DNA of 48,866 bases from contig JALXFE010000385.1 of assembly GCA_027069135.1 (NCBI GenBank), positions 1-48,866 of the forward strand, given 5' to 3'. The stretch comes from Thermoanaerobaculia bacterium. GTDB taxonomy: Bacteria > Acidobacteriota > Thermoanaerobaculia > Multivoradales > JAHZIX01. The notes beneath the pieces are model-generated. The model was not told the origin of the DNA, made no database searches, and saw only the letters and a list, made by a program, of their open reading frames with translations. Positions 32,301 through 39,985 of the stretch are shown piece after piece. Position 1 is the first letter of the stretch; the number at the start of each line of letters is the position of its first letter. The translations under genes and the position numbers were made by a program.

Positions 32301-34203
32301 CTTCATCTGGAATTTCGGAGACGGTGGATCCGCGAATTCAGCCCAGGCTACCCACACCTACACGAGGGCGGGTTCCTACTCCGTCACCTTGAGCATTTCG
32401 AAGCAGGATAGCTCCTGCACCTTCGGCACCTGCTCTGACGAGGAGACCCAAACGGTCGTCGTCAGTGACAACGGTCCACCGCCGCTGGTCGCAAGGTTCT
32501 CCGTCAACGCAGGTTGTTTTGGTACTTCAGGCCAGGAAATTTGCGATGCCGATGTCGGCCAGGAGCTGCAGTTCAACGATATTTCTCTCGGTGATGTGAC
32601 GAATCGCAGTTGGGCTTTCGGTGATGGTGCGACCTCGACGGCGGCTACACCAACCCATACCTTCACGGCGCCCGGTACCTACATCGTCCGCCTCAGCGTC
32701 AGCAATGCCGACGAGCAAGACGACGCCGCGAAGACCATAAATATCGAGGGACCGCCGCCGCCGGAGCTACCGGATTCCGTACTCCTGCCGTGGGTAGCCC
32801 AGAGCGACGGCGCCTTGGATCAAGTTAGCGCCGTCTACGTTCACAATCCGGATAGCCAACCGCGAAGCTACGTCCTGCGCTTCTTGGAGAGGAGAGCACC
32901 TTCCAACACCGATCCGGCGCCGGAGATGACCATGAATCTTGCAGCGGGCGCCACCGCCTATTTCCCGGACATTCTCGGGGACCAATTCGGCGTGGCCAAT
33001 GTCTCGGGCTTCATCGAAATCGAGGCCCAGGCCGAAGGAGCCCTCGCTCCGACCGCGGTTTCCTACCACCGGACGTTCAACCCGGACGGTTTGACCTTCG
33101 GGCATGCGGTACCCGCCGTCACCGCCGTCGATTTCCCCCGCTCGGTGGGTGGCAGTCTCAACGGAACCTTCCATCTGATGGGCCTCAACGACAACGGCGA
33201 GCGCTTGGCGTTCTTCGGTCTGACCAACCCGGGAGACTCAGCGGCCCAATTTCAGCTTCGGTTCTTCAACCAGCTCGGCGAAGTGATTGGCAATACCCCG
33301 GCCCCCATGTCCATCGGGGCCAAGAACAACCGGCAGTTCCAGGTCGAATCCTTACGCCAGGTTTTCGGGGTCGAGGAGACCTCCGATTACCGGATCGAGA
33401 TCGAGATCCTCAGAAACGGGCCGCTGTTCATTTATGGCGCCAACCTGAGGTTACCGGCGCTCGATCCATCCTACGTCCGCCCTGGGGATCCCACCGTGGC
33501 CAAGACCTACCTGCTGGGCGTCTTGGCGACAGAAGGTCTCAACAACACGCAATGGCAGACCGACGCGGTTATCGCCAACGTCGCAAACACCCAGGTCGAA
33601 GCGAGGGTCTCCTTCACCAGCGCAGGCAACGGAGCGCAACCTCTGGAGGCAATCGTCCAAACCCTGCTTCCGGGTGAGACGCTACGCTTGGCGAATATTC
33701 TCGCGGATCGTTTTGGGTTGGATGCAGATAGCAGCCTTGGCTTTGTCACCATCGAGAGCGACGGCGTCAATGGTTCCTACCCCATCGTCCAGGCGGAGAC
33801 CTACGACGTGGCCAATCCGACAGGACGGTTTGGGCAGTTCATGCCAGCCCTGCGGGACGACCAGTCGGCGTCGGCCGGCCAGCGCCAGATCTTGACCGGT
33901 CTGCAACAGGACGAAGCCTCCCGCTCGACCCTTTGGCTCCTCAATCCCGGTGACGTCGCCGGCGAGTACGACCTCATTTATCGGGCGCTGAACGGATCCG
34001 AACTAGGTCGTATCTCCGCCTATCGAGTGGCCGCCGGGAGTATGCGTCAGATCAACCCTGGGGCCCATCCCCTGGCCGACGGGGCCGCCGCCGACGGATT
34101 CACGATCCAGATCGTGATTCGTCGGGGCTCCCTGCTGAGTGCGGCGCAGGTGGTCAATAGCATTACCAACGACCCCGCCTTCGTCGCCGGCGTCACCCGA
34201 TAG
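29374..34203 (+). CDS. Giant secreted LVIVD-propeller/multi-PKD protein with four C-terminal repeats (1609 aa)
   Basis: Signal peptide with cleavage near VTPALG/QCFHGQC, then the cysteine cluster CFHGQCTFSECHTPA. Residues about 40-460 match the propeller region of the 21010-23820 protein almost residue for residue. PKD-like domains follow (about 462-550, 650-750, 750-840, 845-930, 948-1035, 1035-1128), with typical WNFGDG/WAFGDGATS motifs. A run of 12 glycines (codons 32164-32199) acts as a linker. From about 1131 to 1607 there are four tandem repeats of about 120 residues (for example AVYVHNPDSQPRSYVLRF, LWLLNPGDVAGEYDLIYR) with no counterpart in the shorter paralogue. The DGFESG tail is absent. 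AGGAG precedes the ATG. Extracellular adhesion or matrix role inferred; ligand unknown. Confidence 0.86.
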   Translation: MLISRPSFPKSNSQSSVSILTLAAVTAAVALIIPVTPALGQCFHGQCTFSECHTPARGASPQLWGELAPTDGGQLPATRDNTDFDQIGDFEVNPYSTALDVENGWVFMAANRRLQVWDARGAKAGNPTRLFNQGFRSSGLTWTPDAHAFFIFEDIDAPDGDSKVLALVGRYGVGTAIFDTSTESNPILKYQHHGGGFWASQVYATTIGGTDYAFSAIDQPTAVQGGFFAYNMTAAKNLTGRCDETTGGSVCPGVFVRKIGTRTRVLSVDGASNFVAIASGHFIRGFEIWNVSNPASPNRVMEGLSGDAVYSLALFQQGSSHYLAVRTLNQGRIYNVSCITGGTCGLGGAIWSQTMPSSSAGTVTFSRSNATPFLYFGREEDCQGGDQNEWLFDVTNPSSPNDISPQGTVVVNGEAVSYWGWYYRRNGVHGFNRVAPRMGKFFNDHFYRAAHSIFDIHRRTGGSPPAANFAHSPLEIYPGTPINFTDQSSGAPTAWDWDFLPDGNPASSTARNPSGVQFPTEGSKTVNLQVTNAAGSDSTSQTLQVLDPAPSVGSVSASPNPALLCQPVTFGAQNVTGRPPRAFSWEVSQTGGGVVANGGNVNPFVWTSLPNDATGVTYTAQVTVTSADGSDSATSAAVTLNPLVALPPSDSFAPTYVGQPNDPPTGTVDFNVSVPGATEWNWNFGDNAGGGPDGDGYEGWTSDPVAGPSPTHSYTQTGTYNVRAKVRNCVEAERESSAISVNITSITPLEASFAATGGVSCGGGTCFGQVGTPIVFTDSSTGGPTTYDYDWDGNGAFEDINNPAPVTSHTYTATGSFHPRLRVKLGAQQDIFTHVARITIDGGGGGGGVSITVTGPTSGTVGQSLRYSASASGCTPTATGWNWATGGGSISGTRNGPSINVSWSSSGSKLIRVTNISCGATQGNRSVTITGGGGGGGGGGGGNGGLDAVLNFSPPTPEVGETVNFNGSSSRGGPTSFIWNFGDGGSANSAQATHTYTRAGSYSVTLSISKQDSSCTFGTCSDEETQTVVVSDNGPPPLVARFSVNAGCFGTSGQEICDADVGQELQFNDISLGDVTNRSWAFGDGATSTAATPTHTFTAPGTYIVRLSVSNADEQDDAAKTINIEGPPPPELPDSVLLPWVAQSDGALDQVSAVYVHNPDSQPRSYVLRFLERRAPSNTDPAPEMTMNLAAGATAYFPDILGDQFGVANVSGFIEIEAQAEGALAPTAVSYHRTFNPDGLTFGHAVPAVTAVDFPRSVGGSLNGTFHLMGLNDNGERLAFFGLTNPGDSAAQFQLRFFNQLGEVIGNTPAPMSIGAKNNRQFQVESLRQVFGVEETSDYRIEIEILRNGPLFIYGANLRLPALDPSYVRPGDPTVAKTYLLGVLATEGLNNTQWQTDAVIANVANTQVEARVSFTSAGNGAQPLEAIVQTLLPGETLRLANILADRFGLDADSSLGFVTIESDGVNGSYPIVQAETYDVANPTGRFGQFMPALRDDQSASAGQRQILTGLQQDEASRSTLWLLNPGDVAGEYDLIYRALNGSELGRISAYRVAAGSMRQINPGAHPLADGAAADGFTIQIVIRRGSLLSAAQVVNSITNDPAFVAGVTR

Positions 34204-34241
34204 GCGGGTCATAGGCTCCCCGCCCGGCTTCGCTGGAAGCG

Positions 34242-35498
34242 ATGAGTGAATCTCTGGTTTCCGTTCGAGGATTGTCGAAGGTCTACAAGGTCTACTCCAG
34301 TCCTTGGGATCGCCTTCTGGAGGGCGTACTTCGTCGCCAACGACACCGGGACTTTGTGGCCCTGGAGGAAATCGCTCTCGACCTTGCCCCGGGGGAAGCC
34401 TTAGGGATCATCGGCGAGAACGGCGCCGGCAAGAGCACCCTGATGAAAATCCTTGCGGGGGTCACGGCGGCGACCTCCGGCGAGGTCTCGATCCGGGGGA
34501 AGGTGGCATCGATCCTGGAGCTCGGCTCCGGGTTTCATCCGGAGTTCTCCGGTCGGGAAAACATCGTTCTCAATGCCGCCATGTTGGGGTTGAGCCCCGG
34601 CGAGGTCGAGGCCAAGACCCCGGAGATCATCGCTTTTAGCGAATTGGGTGATTTCATCGATCAGCCGGTCAAGGTCTACTCCTCCGGAATGGCGATGCGG
34701 CTCGGTTTCGCCATCGCGACCCAGGTAGAGCCACAGGTTCTCATCATCGACGAAGCTCTCTCCGTGGGCGACGGCTACTTCCAGAAGAAGTGTGTGGACC
34801 GATTGGTGGAATTCGTGGACGAGGGCGGTTCCCTGATCTTCTGCTCCCACGCCCTGTACTACGTTTCCGCTTTCTGCCAGCGGGCTCTGTGGCTGAAGAA
34901 CGGAAAGATCGAGGCCTTGGGTCCGGCGGGTAGTGTCATTCGGCGCTATGAGTCATTCTTGTTGGAGAAGTCTCAAGCCGCGAGCCCCGAGGACCGACCG
35001 GAGCAGGAAACGGTCCTCTCCCCGACGCGAATTACCGAGGTGCGCTTGAAGAAGGGGAGCTCTTCTAAGGAGGCCTCGACCTTTCGCTATGGAGAGCCGT
35101 TGTTTCTCGAGTTGACCTTCGAGTCCGAGACGAAGGATCAGGAGCTCCATCTGGGTTTGGGCATCGATCGATTGGACGGAGTTCAAGTGGCGGCGTTTTC
35201 GACCTTCCACGATGGATTGGCGCCCTTTTCCGGAAGTACGAGCTACACGCTATCCCTCGAGCTGCCTCACCTCCCGCTGGCCAGTGGCGAGTTTGCGATC
35301 CATGTCTTCCTCGCCGGTGAGCGAGCCCTCCACGTCTACGATACAAAGCTGGTTCGCCCCGCCTTCCTTCTCCAAGGAGAGGAATTCGAGGTCGGGCTCA
35401 CCCGGATTCCCCACCGTTGGCACACTCCCGACGGAGAGACCGTGCCGCCGGCGGGGCTTTCGGATGCTGGCTTGATCTCCGTCCGCGCTCCACGATGA
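34242..35498 (+). CDS. wzt: ABC transporter ATPase for polysaccharide export with C-terminal cargo-binding domain (Wzt-like)
   Basis: A 418-residue ATPase that drives O-antigen or capsule export with the Wzm permease. The N-terminal ABC domain has Walker A GENGAGKST (58-66), the signature region YSSGMAMRLGFAIA (about 146-159) and Walker B VLIIDEAL (about 165). The Wzt-specific block LGSGFHPEFSGRENI is present. Residues about 255-410 form a beta-rich domain (FRYGEPLFLELTFES, LGLGIDRLDG) like the Wzt C-terminal domain, which recognises the chain terminus of finished polymer. So export here is probably coupled to a capping modification. Its permease partner lies 13.3 kb upstream. The stop overlaps the next gene as ATGA. 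Confidence 0.9.
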   Translation: MSESLVSVRGLSKVYKVYSSPWDRLLEGVLRRQRHRDFVALEEIALDLAPGEALGIIGENGAGKSTLMKILAGVTAATSGEVSIRGKVASILELGSGFHPEFSGRENIVLNAAMLGLSPGEVEAKTPEIIAFSELGDFIDQPVKVYSSGMAMRLGFAIATQVEPQVLIIDEALSVGDGYFQKKCVDRLVEFVDEGGSLIFCSHALYYVSAFCQRALWLKNGKIEALGPAGSVIRRYESFLLEKSQAASPEDRPEQETVLSPTRITEVRLKKGSSSKEASTFRYGEPLFLELTFESETKDQELHLGLGIDRLDGVQVAAFSTFHDGLAPFSGSTSYTLSLELPHLPLASGEFAIHVFLAGERALHVYDTKLVRPAFLLQGEEFEVGLTRIPHRWHTPDGETVPPAGLSDAGLISVRAPR

Positions 35499-36535
35499 AG
35501 CTCCGCATCGTCTACCTGCTGGAAGACACGGCCCTTTTTGGCGGCGTCAAAGTTGTCCTCCAGCAGGCAAACTTGCTGGCCCGGCGAGGGCACAAGGTTA
35601 CGGTCGTGAGCAAGGGGGCGGCTCCCCATTGGTACGAGCTCGAGGCGGGGTTCCGCAAAGTGGAGGATTTCAGCGCCCAGAACCTCCCGGTGGCGGATGT
35701 AACCGTGGCCACATTCTGGACGACGCTCGGTCCTGCGATGGCAAGCGGGACAGGCTCGGTGACCCACCTCTGTCAGGGTTTCGAGGGTGACCTGACCCAC
35801 AATCGGGAGGAGCATCCGGCAATTCTTGACGCCTATCGGTGCCCGGTCCCGGCCCTGGTCGTCGCTCCCCATCTGGGCCGTTTGCTGGAGGAGCGCTTCG
35901 GGAGGCCCTCGCGTCTGGTGAGGCAGAGTCTGGAGGGCTTCTGGCAGACCGAGGGACCGTTCCGCGAGATGCCAGCGCCGACCCCTCGGGTGCTCGTCAC
36001 GGCACCGTTTGAGTTCTATGTCAAGGGAGTGGACGTTGCTTTGGCCGCTGTGGTGGAAATGCGCAAGCAGGGCCTAGCGTGTTCCCTGATTCGCCTCTCC
36101 CAATGGCCCGTCTGCGCGGAAGAGTCCGCCCTGGCCGTCGCTGATGAGTATCACCAATCTCTGCTGCCCCGACAGGTCGCCGAGCTCATGCGTTGCAGTG
36201 ACCTGCTTCTGGCTCCGTCCTGGCCTCAGGAAGGGTTCGGCCTGCCGGTCTTAGAAGCGATGGCCTGTGGCCTGCCGGCGGTGGTTTCAGACATTCCCGC
36301 GTTTCGTGGTTTCGCCGCCGATGCGGCCTGTCTCGTAAAGTTCGATTCGCCGGTTGCCTTCGCCACCGCTGCCCGAGAGATTCTCGAAAATCCGAGTCGC
36401 TGGCGCCAGATGAGGGCAAGAGGCCTGGAGGTCGCCGCGCGATACTCCCCGCAAGCCGCTGCGGACCAGCTCGAAGAAGCCTTGCGCTGGGTCGTCGCAG
36501 GTGCCTGGCGCCGGGAGCTGCGCGGAGCCGGCTAG
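35495..36535 (+). CDS. GT4-type glycosyltransferase
   Basis: A 346-residue cytoplasmic glycosyltransferase of the GT-B fold. The N-terminus MKLRIVYLLEDTALFGGVKVVLQQANLLARRGH is a typical acceptor domain. The C-terminal donor motif is PSWPQEGFGLPVLEAMACGLPAVVSDIPAF, with the retaining-enzyme E-x7-E. The ATG at 35495 overlaps the wzt stop (ATGA); a longer start inside wzt is rejected. It resembles GT4 enzymes of the rhamnan/O-antigen type, but the sugar cannot be read. It is part of the rightward polysaccharide operon. Confidence 0.87.
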   Translation: MKLRIVYLLEDTALFGGVKVVLQQANLLARRGHKVTVVSKGAAPHWYELEAGFRKVEDFSAQNLPVADVTVATFWTTLGPAMASGTGSVTHLCQGFEGDLTHNREEHPAILDAYRCPVPALVVAPHLGRLLEERFGRPSRLVRQSLEGFWQTEGPFREMPAPTPRVLVTAPFEFYVKGVDVALAAVVEMRKQGLACSLIRLSQWPVCAEESALAVADEYHQSLLPRQVAELMRCSDLLLAPSWPQEGFGLPVLEAMACGLPAVVSDIPAFRGFAADAACLVKFDSPVAFATAAREILENPSRWRQMRARGLEVAARYSPQAAADQLEEALRWVVAGAWRRELRGAG

Positions 36536-36546
36536 AATTGCAATCG

Positions 36547-37650
36547 ATGAGCCTTTCTCCGGACCTTTCCATCGTTATCGTCCACTACCGTACTCCGGAG
36601 CTGGTGGGGCCGTGTGTCGCGGCGCTGCGCCAGGATCTCGAGGCAGCGGGATTGACGGCCGATTGGTGGTTGGTGGACAACGGCAGCGAGGAAGGAGATC
36701 GGCAGGGGTTTGAGGACCTGGGTCTCCAAAGGCTGGATCCGGGAAGCAACCTGGGCTACGCCGGAGGGGTCAACCGTGGCGTTCACGAAGCGGCTGCCGA
36801 TCGGTGGGTGATCATGAATCCGGATGTCCTCGTTCGCCCGGGATGTCTACCGAGGCTCTTAGCGGCGTTGGAGGACGGCTATTTCGCCGCCGGACCCCGT
36901 TTCGTCTGGGATTCCGGTGGACGGCTGGTCTTGCCTCCGAACGAGCCCCGTCGACGGGGTTGGGAGCTCCGAGCCAGCCTTGCTCCGAGCAGCCCCCGGT
37001 GGGCCCGTCGCGCTCGCGAAGTGTGGAGAAAGCACGCCCGGCACCATTGGTCGGCGCGGGAAGTGCTCCCATCCTTCGAGTTGAGCGGAGCTCTTTTGGC
37101 TCTGCGCCGGGACGCCTGGGAGAAGGTCGGTCCTTTCGACGACGGCTACCCCCTCTATTTCGAGGAGACGGATTGGCTCCACCGCCTCCGTCGGTCCGGG
37201 GGGAGGGCCGCCTACGTACCCACCGCTGAAGCGGTGCACCTCTACGATCAGAGCGCCCGCCGGGAACCTCGAGCCACCGCCTGGTTCGAGGAGTCTCGGC
37301 GTCGGTTCCAGGCCCGACACTATGGACGTTGGTTCGTCCATCTCATCGAGAGGATCGAGGCCTGGGCGAGCTCCTCGGCTATCGTGGGAACTCCCCGGCC
37401 GGCGGAATCCGGAGCGCCGAGGCTGATTCTCAAGGCGGCGGGACCGGTTTGGGTCGAGGTTTCCCCTCGGGAGGTCGGGTTTCCTGCCGCTGCCCAATTC
37501 CTCGAGGACGGCGGCGAAATCTGGCAGCTTCCGGCGGACGTCTGGGATCGTCTCGGCCCCGGGACCTATTGGCTTCGAGAGGTCGATACGGCCGGGAAAG
37601 AGCTGGCTTGCGAGAGCTTTACCAAGGCTTCAAGCTCCCGCCGGGCCTGA
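36547..37650 (+). CDS. GT2 glycosyltransferase (rhamnosyltransferase-like) with extra C-terminal domain
   Basis: A 367-residue GT-A enzyme. It has SIVIVHYRTPELVGPCVAAL, the nucleotide-binding WWLVDNGS and LGYAGGVNRG, and MNPDVLVRPGC in the place of the metal-binding DxD (the sequence reads NPD, as in many rhamnosyltransferases). ELSGALLALRRDAWEKVGPFDDGYPLYFEETDW is the acceptor motif. After about residue 275 an extra domain follows that I do not recognise (LILKAAGPVWVEVSPREVGF). The ATG at 36547 is chosen; a TTG at 36538 is possible. It starts 11 nt after the GT4 gene. Confidence 0.86.
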   Translation: MSLSPDLSIVIVHYRTPELVGPCVAALRQDLEAAGLTADWWLVDNGSEEGDRQGFEDLGLQRLDPGSNLGYAGGVNRGVHEAAADRWVIMNPDVLVRPGCLPRLLAALEDGYFAAGPRFVWDSGGRLVLPPNEPRRRGWELRASLAPSSPRWARRAREVWRKHARHHWSAREVLPSFELSGALLALRRDAWEKVGPFDDGYPLYFEETDWLHRLRRSGGRAAYVPTAEAVHLYDQSARREPRATAWFEESRRRFQARHYGRWFVHLIERIEAWASSSAIVGTPRPAESGAPRLILKAAGPVWVEVSPREVGFPAAAQFLEDGGEIWQLPADVWDRLGPGTYWLREVDTAGKELACESFTKASSSRRA

Positions 37651-37654
37651 CTTC

Positions 37655-39211
37655 TTAAAAGAGGTCGCTATCTCCCAGGGTGTAGAAGAGCTCGGTTTTG
37701 AGGGTCTTTGCGGAGGGCTCGGACTCGAAGGGCGAGAGCATCAGGGCGAGATCTTGGGGCTCCGGCTCTGCTTTGAAGCCGAGGCGGAGGAGCTCCCGGC
37801 GGAAGAAAGCAGGTTGCGGAGCGAACCAACCATCGATTTGAGACACGCCCTGGGCAAAGGGACTGGCTAGGGCTTCGGCGAGGAGATACTCGGCCCAACG
37901 GGGCGCCTGGGAATCCAAGAGACCGTCTCCCCAGATCAGCCGGTGACCCTCTCGTCGAAACACGCCCCAGGCCATGAGACGACCTCGATCGAAGCCCGCG
38001 AAGATGTGGTAGCGAAATCCCGGGCGCTCCAGGTAGCGCCACTTCAAATAAGCCCGATCTCTCGATACCAGGAAGCCGTACTCCGGGGCTACTCCTCGGA
38101 GGAATCGATCCCAACGCTCGTCCAGGGTCTGGACTTCTTCGACGCGGGCCCCTAACCAACGGCGCCAGGGAGATGGGTTTCGAAGCTTCGGGGGGCCCAC
38201 CGAGCGGCTCCAAAAGGTCACCGGAGCGACCCTCTTGGCTTTGAGGATCAGCATCGAGAATCGTTGGATATTCCCCACGTTGAAGCCGTAATTGAAGAAG
38301 ACCTGACCCTCGCAGAAGCGGGCGAAGAAATGGCGAGCGGTGCGGCCGAGCAGACTCGTGGGCCCGCGGCCGATGCCGCGTACCGAAGGGCGCGTCATGG
38401 TGTCCCCGACCTGATGGCAGGGGAGGGTCTCGAGCTTGCCGTCTTCGAGGCGCAGAAACGCCACCGGGTAGGCAGCATATTGGGCCACCAGCTGGCCTTG
38501 TTCATCAAAGGCCAGACTGAGCTTCACAGATCCCTGGGGATTCGATCGGTATTGCCAGCTCCAATGCGCCGGGCCACGGTCGTGATGGAAGGCCTCCCGG
38601 AAGAGCTCGAGGATCTGGTCCTCGTCGCCTTCTCGATAGGGGCGTATCCGGTAGGGATCGCGGCGAGCCCCCACGATCCAGTAGACGGCCCGGCCTTGCC
38701 GGAGGCGGACGAGCCGCTCCCGGCTCTCGAGGTCGTCGGCAAAGTCCGAGGCGTCGATATCCTTCTGACGCCGGACGCAGAACCCCGCTTCCGCCAGCGC
38801 CGCATCGAGGTGAGCCGTCAACAAGGCAGATCCCGGTGGCTCTCCCAGGGTCGGGAGCTCCAGGACTCCTGCCAGGATCAACACTCCGGACTCCGTGAGG
38901 AGATTCCTGAGGGTCTCGAGCAGGTGGGGGAGCTCGGTGCCCTCCGCCAGGACCTCCAGAAGCACGATTCCGGCGAATGGGGGAACCGGGCTTTCTGCCT
39001 CCTGCCGTTCGCTTTCTGTCCCCCGCCCCTCGGTGGCCGGTACGTCTCGAGAACAGGTGAGATCGTAACCGGCAGCTGAAAGCTGCTCAGCGTAGAAGCT
39101 GGTCCGGGAACCCACGAGGAGGATCGGGCACGGGGCTTTCGGGAGCCATTTCCGGAGGCAGGAGAGCAGCGGGTCGAGGGGGTTCTTAGGGAGGGGCGCA
39201 GATCTGTCCAT
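37655..39211 (-). CDS. Methyltransferase-like/GNAT acetyltransferase fusion protein
   Basis: A 518-residue two-part protein. Residues about 28-150 look like a degenerate SAM-methyltransferase fold (CPILLVGSRTSFYAEQLSAAGYDLTCSR; IVLLEVLAEGTELPHLLETLRNLLTESGVLILAG), but the usual GxGxG loop is absent, so it may be inactive. Residues about 186-500 form a GNAT-like acetyltransferase (YRIRPYREGDEDQILELFREAF; KWRYLERPGFRYHIFAGF), of the long type seen in polysaccharide loci. It is the only leftward gene in the polysaccharide locus and is convergent with the GT2 gene ending at 37650. A role in acylating a sugar or lipid is inference. Confidence 0.72.
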   Translation of the reverse strand: MDRSAPLPKNPLDPLLSCLRKWLPKAPCPILLVGSRTSFYAEQLSAAGYDLTCSRDVPATEGRGTESERQEAESPVPPFAGIVLLEVLAEGTELPHLLETLRNLLTESGVLILAGVLELPTLGEPPGSALLTAHLDAALAEAGFCVRRQKDIDASDFADDLESRERLVRLRQGRAVYWIVGARRDPYRIRPYREGDEDQILELFREAFHHDRGPAHWSWQYRSNPQGSVKLSLAFDEQGQLVAQYAAYPVAFLRLEDGKLETLPCHQVGDTMTRPSVRGIGRGPTSLLGRTARHFFARFCEGQVFFNYGFNVGNIQRFSMLILKAKRVAPVTFWSRSVGPPKLRNPSPWRRWLGARVEEVQTLDERWDRFLRGVAPEYGFLVSRDRAYLKWRYLERPGFRYHIFAGFDRGRLMAWGVFRREGHRLIWGDGLLDSQAPRWAEYLLAEALASPFAQGVSQIDGWFAPQPAFFRRELLRLGFKAEPEPQDLALMLSPFESEPSAKTLKTELFYTLGDSDLF

Positions 39212-39270
39212 GGAGGGGGTATCTTACTCTTCCGCAGGAAGTCGCAGCGCAGACTATAATCCGCCTCGGC

Positions 39271-39981
39271 ATGCGCCTTTCCGTCGTCATCCCAGCCTAC
39301 AACGAGGCCACCCGGTTACCGCCGACTCTGGAGCGGGTCTGTTCCTATCTGGAGGAGCGGATTCCGGAGGCCGGCGGATTCGAAGTGATCGTGGTGGACG
39401 ACGGCAGCCAGGACGACACCGCCGCCGTCGCCGAGGCCTGGGAGCATCCCGCCGTGCAGGTCCGGAAGCTGGAGAAAAATCGCGGCAAGGGCGCCGCCCT
39501 TCAGGCCGGTGTGTCGGCGAGCCGTGGGGATCGCGTGCTCCTATGTGACGCCGACCTTTCCACCCCCATCGAAGACCTGGAACGTCTGGAGAGCCGCGCG
39601 GACCAGGCAGCGCTGGTGTTGGGGAGCCGTGCGACCGCAGGATCCCAAGTGACGCGACGCCAGCCCCTGTATCGAGAGTTGATGGGCAAGACCTTCAACT
39701 TCCTCATCCGGATCCTAGGGATGACGGCCCTGCGGGATACTCAATGCGGCTTCAAGCTGCTGGACGGGAAGGTCGCCCGGGAGATCTTTCGAGATCTTAC
39801 CGTGGAGCGTTTCGCTTGCGACGTGGAATTGGTGCTCCTGGCCCAGGAGCGAGGGCTCCGCGTCGTCGAGGTCGGTGTTCGCTGGGAGAACTCACCCGTG
39901 TCTAGGGTAGACCCTTTCTCGGATTCCCTAGGCATGTTCTGGGACGTGCTGCGCCTACGCCTGGGACGCCGGAGGCACTGA
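39271..39981 (+). CDS. GT2 polyprenyl-phosphate glycosyltransferase (dolichyl-phosphate glucosyltransferase-like)
   Basis: A 236-residue GT-A enzyme resembling Alg5 and dolichol-phosphate mannosyltransferases. It has SVVIPAYNEATRLPPTLERV, VIVVDDGSQDDT, KNRGKGAALQAGV, the metal-binding LLCDADLSTPIEDL and GSRATAGS, and the family mark DTQCGFKLLDGKVAREIF. It probably makes a polyprenyl-phosphate sugar used as donor on the periplasmic side. No flippase or C-type transferase is visible nearby. A perfect TATAAT lies at 39255-39260, only 10 nt before the ATG, so a very short or absent leader is possible. It is divergent from the GNAT fusion gene and 4 nt before the sulfatase-like gene. Confidence 0.88.
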   Translation: MRLSVVIPAYNEATRLPPTLERVCSYLEERIPEAGGFEVIVVDDGSQDDTAAVAEAWEHPAVQVRKLEKNRGKGAALQAGVSASRGDRVLLCDADLSTPIEDLERLESRADQAALVLGSRATAGSQVTRRQPLYRELMGKTFNFLIRILGMTALRDTQCGFKLLDGKVAREIFRDLTVERFACDVELVLLAQERGLRVVEVGVRWENSPVSRVDPFSDSLGMFWDVLRLRLGRRRH

Positions 39982-39985
39982 GCCT

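Noticed and set aside
21010-34203. A composite transposon bounded by the inverted PKD paralogues
   Set aside because: No transposase, terminal inverted repeats or target duplications are visible; the repeats are coding paralogues.
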